Below are positions 1 to 6,922 of a DNA stretch of 8,203 nucleotides, one piece after another (position 1 is the stretch's first letter; the number at the start of each line of letters is the position of its first letter). This DNA is from an uncultured Eubacteriales bacterium (GTDB lineage: Bacteria; Bacillota; Clostridia; Lachnospirales; Lachnospiraceae). Where the stretch lies: NCBI GenBank assembly GCA_900321915.1, contig ONXW01000146.1, positions 1 through 8,203 on the forward strand, given 5' to 3'. The position numbers were made by a program, and so were the translations under genes. The notes beneath the pieces were generated by a model. The model did not search any database. It had not been told where the DNA came from and saw only the letters and a program-made list of their open reading frames with translations.

Positions 1-1
1 C

Positions 2-823
2 AAGCTGCTGGTCAGCGAGGGGCATGAGAAGGGCATCATTAAGGCCGGAGAGGCCGAGATGGTACAGAACGTGTTTGAGCTGGACGAAAAGGAAGCGGGG
101 GACATTATGACCCACCGCACCAACATCGTGGCTCTGGACGGTCATATGACCCTTGACGAGGCGGTAGAATTCATCAGGAATGAAGCCAGCAACTCCAGGT
201 TCCCCGTCTATGAGGAAGATATCGATCATATCATCGGCATCCTGCACATCCGGGACGTCCTGAACTTTTCCGAGGAGAAAGAATGCAGGCAGCAGAAGCT
301 GTGCGAGATAGAAGGACTCCTGCGAAAACCGAATTTCATCCCGGAGATACGGAAGATTGACCAGCTGTTTCATGAGATGCAGGCCCGGAAGAGCCACATG
401 GAGATCGTGGTGGACGAGTACGGCCAGACGGCCGGCATCGTGACCCTGGAAGATATCCTGGAAGAGATCGTCGGCAACATCGAGGATGAATACGATGAAG
501 AAGAAAAACTCATCGTACGGCGGAGCGACGGCACATGGCTTCTGGACGGCATGGCCCCTCTGGCGGAGGTGGCGGAACAGCTCGGCATTACCCTGGACGA
601 AAAGGATCTGGAAAACTTTGAGACCCTTAGCGGCTTTTTGATTTCCCGTCTGGATCGGATACCGGAGGAAGGGGAAAAGCCGGTGATCGCCTGCTGCGGC
701 TGGATCTTCAAGATCCGCCAGGTCGGCGGGAAGACCATACGCACAGTCGTGGCGGCGCCGGGCAGAAGGAAAAGTGGGCCCCCGGAAAAGAGAAATGTAC
801 AGGAACAGCTTGCCACGGGCTGA
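2..823 (+). CDS. CNNM/CorC-HlyC family CBS-domain membrane protein, C-terminal part (5' end outside window)
   Basis: The reading frame is open from the first complete codon at base 2 to TGA at 821-823, giving 273 visible residues, so the ATG at 59 is internal and not a start. The visible part begins in the linker after the absent DUF21/CNNM membrane domain (ELDEKEAGDIMTHRT is the family junction). A first CBS domain follows (about residues 38-95, with SRFPVYEEDIDHIIGILHIRDVL), then a second (about 100-160, with EIVVDEYGQTAGIVTLEDILEEIVG), then the CorC_HlyC domain (about 170-255, DGTWLLDGMAPLAEV to GWIFKIRQVGGKTIRTV), ending in a basic Pro/Arg/Lys tail. Family members are inner-membrane proteins linked to Mg2+/Co2+ efflux or homeostasis, with the CBS pair binding adenine nucleotides. 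The older label hemolysin C is misleading. The metal transported here cannot be read from this part. No terminator separates it from yebC. Confidence 0.93.
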   Translation, partial: KLLVSEGHEKGIIKAGEAEMVQNVFELDEKEAGDIMTHRTNIVALDGHMTLDEAVEFIRNEASNSRFPVYEEDIDHIIGILHIRDVLNFSEEKECRQQKLCEIEGLLRKPNFIPEIRKIDQLFHEMQARKSHMEIVVDEYGQTAGIVTLEDILEEIVGNIEDEYDEEEKLIVRRSDGTWLLDGMAPLAEVAEQLGITLDEKDLENFETLSGFLISRLDRIPEEGEKPVIACCGWIFKIRQVGGKTIRTVVAAPGRRKSGPPEKRNVQEQLATG

Positions 824-886
824 TTCTGATGGTAAGATTATTAGTTGTATCTATAAAAATCCAATGGAAATGAAAGAGGAGTTTTT

Positions 887-1618
887 ATGTCCGGACATTC
901 AAAATTTGCCAATATTAAACATAAGAAAGAGAAAAATGATGCCGCAAAGGGCAAGATCTTTACCGTTATCGGCCGTGAGATTGCAGTCGCGGTAAAAGAG
1001 GGCGGGGCGGACCCGGCCAACAACAGCAAGCTCCGCGATGTCATCGCGAAGGCGAAGGCAGCCAATATGCCGAACGATACCATTGACCGCGGCATCAAGA
1101 AGGCAGCGGGCGACGCGGGTTCCGTGAACTATGAGAACCTGACCTATGAAGGCTACGGCCCGGGCGGCGTGGCCATCATCGTGGAGACGCTGACGGACAA
1201 CAAGAACCGCACGGCTTCCAATGTGCGCGCGGCATTCTCCAAGGGAAACGGCAATATCGGAACTCCGGGCAGCGTTTCTTTCATGTCTGACAAAAAGGGC
1301 CAGATCATCATCGACAAGGAAGAGTGCGAGATGGAAGCGGACGACCTGATGATGATGGCGCTGGATGCCGGCGCGGAAGACTTTGCCGAGAACGAGGATG
1401 ATTTCGAGATCATCACCTCCCCGGATGACTTCTCCGCTGTCCGCGAAGCCCTGGAAAAAGAGAACGTCCCCATGCTGGAAGCGGATGTCACCATGATTCC
1501 GCAGAACTATGTGTCCCTTTCCGACGATGACGCAAAGAAGAAGATGCAGAGGATTCTCGATCTCCTGGACGAGGATGACGACGTCCAGGCAACCTACCAC
1601 AACTGGGACGAAGAATAA
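887..1618 (+). CDS. yebC: YebC/PmpR/TACO1 family protein
   Basis: A complete 243-residue protein, close to the usual family length of about 245. The N-terminus MSGHSKFANIKHKKEKNDAA is the family signature, followed by GKIFTVIGREI. The central stretch GYGPGGVAIIVETLTDNKNR and the FSKGNGNIGTPGSVSFMSDKKG segment are also diagnostic, and the C-terminus is acidic (LLDEDDDVQATYHNWDEE). The start at 887 is fixed by AGAGGAG at 875-881, five bases upstream, and by the signature beginning at Met1. Family members were first described as DNA-binding regulators (PmpR). Bacterial and mitochondrial members (TACO1) have since been tied to translation, helping ribosomes through difficult stretches. I cannot choose between these roles from the sequence. 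The gene sits 63 bases after the CBS-domain gene on the same strand and directly upstream of the thrS leader. Confidence 0.96.
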   Translation: MSGHSKFANIKHKKEKNDAAKGKIFTVIGREIAVAVKEGGADPANNSKLRDVIAKAKAANMPNDTIDRGIKKAAGDAGSVNYENLTYEGYGPGGVAIIVETLTDNKNRTASNVRAAFSKGNGNIGTPGSVSFMSDKKGQIIIDKEECEMEADDLMMMALDAGAEDFAENEDDFEIITSPDDFSAVREALEKENVPMLEADVTMIPQNYVSLSDDDAKKKMQRILDLLDEDDDVQATYHNWDEE

Positions 1619-1634
1619 CATCATATGTTTTTCA

Positions 1635-1663
1635 TTGCATAGTCTTTTGTACTGTGCTAAAAT
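1635..1663 (+). promoter_or_regulatory. Sigma-A-type promoter for the thrS leader transcript
   Basis: The -35 element TTGCAT (1635-1640; consensus TTGACA) and the -10 element TAAAAT (1658-1663; consensus TATAAT) are separated by exactly 17 bases. TGC stands directly before the -10, giving an extended -10 motif. The predicted start of transcription is near 1670, about 15-20 bases before T-box Stem I begins, as expected for a T-box leader. This is read by eye; position and spacing are strong, but it has not been tested. Confidence 0.72.
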
Positions 1664-1851
1664 AACACAGCTATATTTTTTAAATCGTTGAAGAGAAACG
1701 ACCTGTACAGAAGTTCCCAGAGAGGAATGCCGGCGCTGCCGTGATGGAAGCATTCTGTACCGAGTACAGGCCAGACCGTCTCCGAGAGGCCCCAATACGG
1801 CACGGTGATTCCGTTATCATCATGGAACGAGCGGCCGCATACTGCGGCAAT

Positions 1852-1883
1852 CGGGGTGGAACCGCGCAGAATCTGCGTCCCCG
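1852..1883 (+). promoter_or_regulatory. T-box antiterminator helix
   Basis: CGGGG (1852-1856) pairs with CCCCG (1879-1883) around the TGGAAC bulge. The inner helix CGCAG/CTGCG (1865-1869 with 1873-1877) closes a three-base loop. The 3' strand (1875-1883) is also the start of the 5' arm of the terminator at 1875-1913, so the two structures exclude each other. This is the switch element: uncharged tRNA stabilises this form through the TGGA bulge at 1857-1860. Confidence 0.88.
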
Positions 1884-1920
1884 GGTGATACATTGCATAT
1901 CATCCGGGGGCGCTTTTTTT
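1875..1920 (+). terminator. Conditional T-box terminator upstream of thrS
   Basis: A 15-base arm at 1875-1889 pairs with 1899-1913 along its whole length, allowing two G-U type pairs, around the nine-base loop ACATTGCAT. Seven T residues follow (1914-1920). This is a strong intrinsic terminator that would stop transcription before thrS when tRNA-Thr is charged. Its 5' arm overlaps the antiterminator strand. Confidence 0.93.
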
Positions 1921-1957
1921 GGCCGCGTTTCCCCGGACAGAGATTTGTCTTACTGAC

Positions 1958-1963
1958 AGGAGG
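1958..1963 (+). promoter_or_regulatory. Ribosome binding site that fixes the thrS start
   Basis: AGGAGG ends ten bases before ATG at 1974. The frame is open further upstream, with an ATG at 1892-1894, but that codon lies in the loop of the conditional terminator, has no Shine-Dalgarno sequence, and would add 27 residues with no family similarity. The start is therefore 1974. Confidence 0.92.
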
Positions 1964-1973
1964 AATAAATAAC

Positions 1974-3746
1974 ATGAAAGCAGAATACCTGGATCGTTAC
2001 CGTCATTCAATGTCTCATATCCTGGCAAAAGCCGTGATTGAGATTTTCGGGAAGGAAAATGTGCAGTATGCCATCGGACCGCAGATCGCGGACGGTTTTT
2101 ACTATGATTTCCTTCTCCCCCGCACCCTCAGCAAGGATGATTATGAGATGATTGAAAACAAGATGCGGGAGATTCTCAAGAGAAAGGAAGCCTGGACCTG
2201 CGAAGAGGTCACCAAGGCGGAGGCGCTGGAGATCTTTAAGGATCAGAAGTTCAAGCTGGAACTGATACAGGACCTTCCGGACGATGAGAAGATCACGACC
2301 TACCGGACAGGCGATGACTTTATCGATCTCTGCCGGGGACCGCATGTGGAGAATTCCCAGGATCTTCTCGGCGTTGCGTTCAAGGTAAAATCCATCTCCG
2401 GCGCATACTGGAGAGGCGATGAGAAGCGGGATATGCTGCAGAGAATTTACGTCTACGCGTTCCCGACGAAGGACGAGCTGAAGGAACATCTGAAGATGAT
2501 CCAGGAGGCCCTGGAGCGTGACCACAAGAAGATCGGCCCGCAGCTGGATCTCTTCATGTTTGATGAGACGGCGCCGGGCATGCCCTACTGGCTGCCCAGG
2601 GGCTGGAAGCTGTACAATGCCCTGCTTTCCTTCTGGCGTGACCTGCACGATCAGTACGGCTACCAGGAGATTTCCGCGCCGGTCATCAACAACAAGAAGC
2701 TCTGGGTGACCAGCGGACACTGGGGCCATTACGTCAACAACATGTTTATCCTTCCGGGCGAGAACGGCATCGAGGGAGAAGATACCTTCGCAGCGAAGCC
2801 GATGAACTGCCCGAACGCCATTATGGTGTACAAGAGGGATCTGCACAGCTATAAGGATCTCCCTCTGCGCTACAGCGAGACGGACGTCATTCACAGAAAA
2901 GAGAAGTCCGGCGAGCTTAACGGCCTGTTCCGCGTCCAGATGTTCCGTCAGGACGATGACCATACCCTGCTGGCGGAGGACCAGATTGAAGACGAGATCG
3001 GGAAAATCATGGAGCTGGCCGGGAAAATCTACGGCACCTTCGGACTGACCTATGAGGCGGAGCTTTCCACCAGGCCTGAGGATTTCATGGGAGACATTGA
3101 GCTCTGGAACAAAGCGGAGGCGTCCCTGAAGAAGATCCTGATGAATAAGTACGGCGAGGGCAATTTCGAGATCAATGAGGGCGACGGCGCCTTCTACGGT
3201 CCGAAGATCGACCTGAAGATGCGCGACTGCATCGGCCGTGAGTGGCAGATGGGCACGATCCAGCTGGATTTCCAGCTTCCGCTGAACTTTGACCTGAAGT
3301 ATGTGGCGCAGGACGGGACCCAGAAGAGGCCGGTTATGATCCACAGGGCTATCTTCGGATCCATGGAGCGCTTCATCGGAATCCTGATCGAGAACTTCAA
3401 GGGCGCATTCCCCTTCTGGCTGTCCCCGGTGCAGGTCGGCATCGTTCCTATCCGTCCGGAGCACAACGCCTACGCGGAGGCTATCGCCGATAAGCTGCGC
3501 AGGGCGCATATCCGCTTTGAGGTGGATTATACCGACAAGAATATGAAGGAAAAGATCAAGACCTACAAGAACTATAAGGATCCCTATATTCTTGTAGTCG
3601 GCGACAAGGAAGCCGCGGAAGGTACCGTTTCCGTCAATATGCGCGGAAACAACCGGCAGATTCACGATATTCCGCTGGATGATTTTATCAGTGTCTGCCG
3701 CAGGATGAATGAAGAGTATACGCTGGAACTGGCGGATACATTCTGA
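1974..3746 (+). CDS. thrS: Threonyl-tRNA synthetase, TGS-less form
   Basis: Attaches threonine to tRNA-Thr in the cytoplasm. The 590-residue product is about 50 shorter than the usual 635-645 because it lacks the N-terminal TGS domain: the protein opens directly in the editing domain (YRHSMSHILAKAV). Editing residues are present: H11 and H15 of the HxxxH pair, and C120 and H124 in DLCRGPHVE. The class II catalytic domain runs from about 183 to 480, with motif 2 around HRKEKSGELNGLFRVQMFRQ and motif 3 in MIHRAIFGSMERFIGIL. The zinc ligands expected from E. coli ThrRS are kept as C279 (MNCPNA), H330 (QDDDH) and H457 (VMIHRA). NCPNA replaces the more common NCPGH, which leaves the Cys intact. 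The anticodon-binding domain covers about 485-590 (PVQVGIVPIRPEHNAYAEA onward). Expression is expected to be T-box controlled. The next gene starts 41 bases downstream with no terminator between. Confidence 0.97.
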   Translation: MKAEYLDRYRHSMSHILAKAVIEIFGKENVQYAIGPQIADGFYYDFLLPRTLSKDDYEMIENKMREILKRKEAWTCEEVTKAEALEIFKDQKFKLELIQDLPDDEKITTYRTGDDFIDLCRGPHVENSQDLLGVAFKVKSISGAYWRGDEKRDMLQRIYVYAFPTKDELKEHLKMIQEALERDHKKIGPQLDLFMFDETAPGMPYWLPRGWKLYNALLSFWRDLHDQYGYQEISAPVINNKKLWVTSGHWGHYVNNMFILPGENGIEGEDTFAAKPMNCPNAIMVYKRDLHSYKDLPLRYSETDVIHRKEKSGELNGLFRVQMFRQDDDHTLLAEDQIEDEIGKIMELAGKIYGTFGLTYEAELSTRPEDFMGDIELWNKAEASLKKILMNKYGEGNFEINEGDGAFYGPKIDLKMRDCIGREWQMGTIQLDFQLPLNFDLKYVAQDGTQKRPVMIHRAIFGSMERFIGILIENFKGAFPFWLSPVQVGIVPIRPEHNAYAEAIADKLRRAHIRFEVDYTDKNMKEKIKTYKNYKDPYILVVGDKEAAEGTVSVNMRGNNRQIHDIPLDDFISVCRRMNEEYTLELADTF

Positions 3747-3787
3747 TACAGGCAGAAAAAAACAAATCTGATAACAGGGAGCAGAAG

Positions 3788-6700
3788 ATGAAAAGAACAG
3801 TTTTCCGGAAAATGGGCTTTCTTGCGGTTCTGTGCGCGATGCTGGCCGTATTCTTCTGCCTCCCTGCAAGGGCGGACGAAGACATGATGCAGCTGCCCGA
3901 GGAAGCGGACCACGTGGCCGTGCTTTATGATGTTTCCACGGGATACCCGCTCTCCGAGGCGAATGCTGTCGCGCAGACAAATGACGGGTTCATTTACATA
4001 GGATGTTATGGCGGCCTTCTGCGCAAGGAAGGACAGGACCTGGTGCGTCTGCCGGAAATCACCAGTGTGGCGAGCCTCTATGCTGACAGGGAGGACGGCA
4101 GTCTCTGGATCGGAACCAATGACAGGGGAATGATCCACATGGACGCGGATTGGAACTATACCTGCTACGGCGAGGAATCAGGACTTCCCTCCCTTTCTGT
4201 CCGCAGCATACAGGACAACGGGGACGGCAGGCTGCTCGTAGGCTCCGGCGCCGGCCTGTGCATTCTGGACCGGGAAACCGGAACAGTGGTCCCGGTGGAA
4301 GATGAAAGAGTAAAAAACATACAGACCTACAAGCTGACAGAAGACTCCGGTTCCGGCATCTGGGGCATCGCGGGCGACGCCGATATGTTCTGCTATAAAG
4401 ATGGCAGGATTCTGGAATACCGGACAGCGGAGGAACTCGGCACAGGCGTAAACTGCGCTGCCCCGGACAGGGAAAACGAGGGTTTTATTTATCTGGGAAC
4501 CAAGTCGGATCTGCTCTTTCACGGCAGGATCGGCGAACCTCTTTCTTCCTTCCGGCAGATAAACCTGACGGGGATAGGGGCGGTCAACAATATATGCTTT
4601 GCGGACGGGAAGACGTGGATCCTGGGTGACAACGGGATTTACTGTTCCGAGGGGAAAGGTGAATTCCGGAAGCTGTCGACTGTTCCCATGACAGCTTCCA
4701 TCCATACGGTTACGGAGGATTATGAGGGAAATCTCTGGTTTACCTCGACCCGTATCGGCGCCATGAAGCTTTCCCGCAGCATGTTTTCCGATCTCACCAG
4801 GATCGCGGGAGTGACTGACCGTGTTGTCAACACCACCTGCATGAAGGACGGAAAACTGTATATCGGGACAGATACCGGACTTGTTGTGCTGGATTCCGGC
4901 TGCAGGCCAATCAGGTCTCCGCTGGAGGAATACCTGAAGGATGCACGCATACGGGATATCGAAGAAGACAGCCGGGGAAACCTGTGGTTCTGTACCTACG
5001 ATACCAACATCCCCCTGCTGAAACTGTCGCCGGGCGGGGACGTTGAGATATTCAATGAAGAAAAGGGACTTCCGTCCAATTACTGCAGGACAATACTCGA
5101 GCGCGGCGACGGGTCGCTTGCTGTGGCCACCACAGGGGGTATTGCGCTCTTTGGCGGGGAAAAACCGGTAAAGAGCTTTACGCAGGCGGATGGACTCTGC
5201 AAGGCGATGATTCTCTGCATGGCCGAGGATGAAGACGGGAAGATTTACCTGGGAAGCGACGGTGACGGCATCTATGTGCTGGACGGCGACAGGGTTTATC
5301 CATTCCCGGGCGAGAATGAGCTGGAAACGGGCGTTATCCTGAACATCAGGAGGGATGAGAAGAGAAACTGTTTCTGGATAGTCACCAGCAACAGCGGGTA
5401 TTACCTGAAGGACAACGCCATCCGTATGATTCCCGGATTTCCCATCGGCGGCATCTACGGCAACGCATATGATGTCATACCCGCGGAAAACGGCCGCGTC
5501 TGGATTCTCGGAGGGATAGGCATATACGTATGTGACGGGAATATGCTGCTTGCGGGGGAGAAACCGGTGCTTTTCTTCTATGACACAATGGACGGCCTTC
5601 CCCACGTTTCAACCGTTCATTCCCGCAGCCAGATCACTCCGGAAGGACTTGCTTTTCTTGCAGGCACGGACGGTGTGACACTTGTGGATCTCTCGAAAGA
5701 TCCGGAGGAACACGGCAGCATAAAACTGGCGATCCCCTATATCGATGTGGACGGGGAAAGAATCCGGGTACCGCAGGACGGCCATGTACGGGTAGGACAC
5801 AGCGTCAAGAGGATTACCGTCTATGGGTTTGTGCTTTCCGACGGATTAAACAATCCGCTCCTGGAATACCGCCTGAGCGGTTTTGACAGAACCGGGAACA
5901 TCGTTGAAAAAGATGAGCTGCAGCCTGTGAGCTACACGAACCTTTCGGGCGGAAATTATACATTCCGGCTGGCCGTCAGGACTTCTGACGGGGAATACAC
6001 CGGGGAAGAGACGGAGATTTACATCACCAAAGAGCTCTTTATCACGGAACAGCCCCTGTTCTGGATGATTTCCTTCCTGTTCATGATAGGAGGAATCAGG
6101 TTTCTCCTTGACATTAACCTCCGGGCCCAGCGGAAAAAGATGGAAAAGGAACAGGAGGAAAAGCGGATCGGGGCGGAACTCAATATGGCGGCAGCCATCC
6201 AGCAGAGTATGGTGCCTACGGAGTTTCCCGCGTTTCCGGACCATAAAGATTTTGATATTTACGGATATATGAAACCCGCGAAGGAAGTCGGCGGGGATAT
6301 GTACGGGTTCCTTCTTCAGGACGATGATCACCTGGCTCTGGTTATCGCTGACGTCAGCGGCAAGGGAGTGCCCGGGGCCCTGTATATGATGGCCTTTAAA
6401 ATCCTTTTTGAAAACTGTGCCACGTATTGCGTTTCGCCCGCGGAAGTCCTTAAGGAGATGAATGAACAGATTTGCAGGAATAATCCGGAAGAGATGTTCA
6501 TTACCGCATGGCTTGGAATCCTGGACCTGAAGACAGGCAGGCTTACGGCAGCCAGCGCCGGACATGAGTATCCGATGCTCCGGAAGCCGGGCGGCAGTTT
6601 TGAGATGATTAAGGATCCCCACGGATTTGTCCTGGGAGGGATGGAAGGCGTAAAGTACAGGGATTATGAGCTGCAGATGGATCCCGGGGCGACGCTGTTT

Positions 6701-6922
6701 GTCTATACGGACGGTGTTCCGGAGGCAACCGATAAAAATGAGAAGCTGTTCGGGACGGACCGGACCCTTGACGCCCTGAACCGGGATGCGGATGCTTCGC
6801 CGGAGGAACTGCTCACGAATGTCCGCAGGGCAGTTGACGAATTTGTCGGCATTGCCCCGCAGTTTGATGACCTGACCATGCTCTGCGTACATTATAACGG
6901 CAGAAAAGAGGAACTCACATGA
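3788..6922 (+). CDS. Membrane sensor phosphatase: double Reg_prop propeller, Y_Y_Y, TM, SpoIIE-type PP2C
   Basis: A 1044-residue signalling protein. A signal peptide covers residues 1-29 (basic start, hydrophobic core, ARA cleavage motif before D30). Residues 30-640 hold about 14 beta-propeller repeats of the Reg_prop type, for example LWIGTNDRGMIHMD (106), LYIGTDTGLVVLD (357) and IYLGSDGDGIYVLD (486), with GLP turns between them. A Y_Y_Y domain spans about 660-748 (LEYRLSGFD, GNYTFRLAV), then a short membrane helix at 757-774 and a charged coiled linker at about 775-805 running into ELNMAAAIQQSMVP. The cytoplasmic SpoIIE/RsbU PP2C domain (about 815-1040) keeps the metal-binding aspartates: D837 (GGDMYG), D855 (ADVSGKG), D975 (YTDG) and D1027/D1028 (FDDLT). 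It should dephosphorylate Ser/Thr on a partner, usually a STAS-domain anti-anti-sigma factor, in response to an outside ligand; both ligand and partner are unknown here. AGGGAG at 3776-3781 supports the start. The 3' end overlaps thpR. Confidence 0.93.
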   Translation: MKRTVFRKMGFLAVLCAMLAVFFCLPARADEDMMQLPEEADHVAVLYDVSTGYPLSEANAVAQTNDGFIYIGCYGGLLRKEGQDLVRLPEITSVASLYADREDGSLWIGTNDRGMIHMDADWNYTCYGEESGLPSLSVRSIQDNGDGRLLVGSGAGLCILDRETGTVVPVEDERVKNIQTYKLTEDSGSGIWGIAGDADMFCYKDGRILEYRTAEELGTGVNCAAPDRENEGFIYLGTKSDLLFHGRIGEPLSSFRQINLTGIGAVNNICFADGKTWILGDNGIYCSEGKGEFRKLSTVPMTASIHTVTEDYEGNLWFTSTRIGAMKLSRSMFSDLTRIAGVTDRVVNTTCMKDGKLYIGTDTGLVVLDSGCRPIRSPLEEYLKDARIRDIEEDSRGNLWFCTYDTNIPLLKLSPGGDVEIFNEEKGLPSNYCRTILERGDGSLAVATTGGIALFGGEKPVKSFTQADGLCKAMILCMAEDEDGKIYLGSDGDGIYVLDGDRVYPFPGENELETGVILNIRRDEKRNCFWIVTSNSGYYLKDNAIRMIPGFPIGGIYGNAYDVIPAENGRVWILGGIGIYVCDGNMLLAGEKPVLFFYDTMDGLPHVSTVHSRSQITPEGLAFLAGTDGVTLVDLSKDPEEHGSIKLAIPYIDVDGERIRVPQDGHVRVGHSVKRITVYGFVLSDGLNNPLLEYRLSGFDRTGNIVEKDELQPVSYTNLSGGNYTFRLAVRTSDGEYTGEETEIYITKELFITEQPLFWMISFLFMIGGIRFLLDINLRAQRKKMEKEQEEKRIGAELNMAAAIQQSMVPTEFPAFPDHKDFDIYGYMKPAKEVGGDMYGFLLQDDDHLALVIADVSGKGVPGALYMMAFKILFENCATYCVSPAEVLKEMNEQICRNNPEEMFITAWLGILDLKTGRLTAASAGHEYPMLRKPGGSFEMIKDPHGFVLGGMEGVKYRDYELQMDPGATLFVYTDGVPEATDKNEKLFGTDRTLDALNRDADASPEELLTNVRRAVDEFVGIAPQFDDLTMLCVHYNGRKEELT

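Larger units (their letters stand above)
1684..1920 (+). promoter_or_regulatory. T-box riboswitch (tRNA-Thr sensing leader of thrS)
   Basis: This leader RNA reads the charging state of tRNA-Thr and lets transcription continue into thrS when the tRNA is uncharged. Stem I: a purine-rich GAAGAGAAACG segment (about 1690-1700) sits where the GA motif belongs. CCTGTAC (1702-1708) pairs with GTACAGG (1764-1770), enclosing the conserved AG bulge CAGAGAG (1718-1724) and an upper stem GAATGC/GCATTC (1725-1730 with 1749-1754). The specifier codon is most likely ACC (threonine) at 1775-1777, because it is followed by GTCTCCGAG, which matches the usual sequence after a T-box specifier. Stem III is GCCGCA/TGCGGC (1834-1848). 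The T-box proper, GGGTGGAACCGCG, is at 1854-1866, and its TGGA bulge (1857-1860) would pair with a tRNA 3' end having U as discriminator base. A terminator follows. The threonine specifier agrees with the downstream gene. Confidence 0.94.

Noticed and set aside
824..886. Possible yebC promoter, with TATAAA at 852-857 in an AT-rich gap.
   Set aside because: No reasonable -35 element lies 16-18 bases upstream, so I could not support it beyond base composition.
774..995. Small plus-strand frame of 73 codons bridging the CBS gene and yebC.
   Set aside because: It overlaps both real genes in another frame, has no ribosome binding site, and shows no recognisable sequence.
899..1795. A 298-codon minus-strand frame covering yebC and part of the T-box.
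   Set aside because: It is a shadow of yebC, low-complexity in His/Arg/Val, and crosses a structured leader RNA.
1892..1973. Upstream in-frame start giving a 617-residue ThrRS.
   Set aside because: The ATG is in the conditional terminator loop, has no Shine-Dalgarno sequence, and the added residues do not resemble the family; ATG at 1974 has AGGAGG.
3835..3861. Possible lipoprotein signal with Cys24 in the sensor leader peptide.
   Set aside because: The residue before the Cys is Phe, which does not fit a lipobox; the ARA motif at 27-29 fits ordinary signal peptidase I cleavage better.
2007..3980. A 657-codon open frame on the minus strand across thrS.
   Set aside because: It mirrors a certain thrS gene, has no recognisable domain, and such long antisense frames are common opposite codon-biased GC-rich genes.
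4178..5605. A 475-codon minus-strand open frame opposite the sensor gene (and a similar one of 348 codons at 5846-6892).
   Set aside because: Both lie inside a gene with clear domain motifs on the plus strand, show no domain of their own, and have no ribosome binding site I could support.
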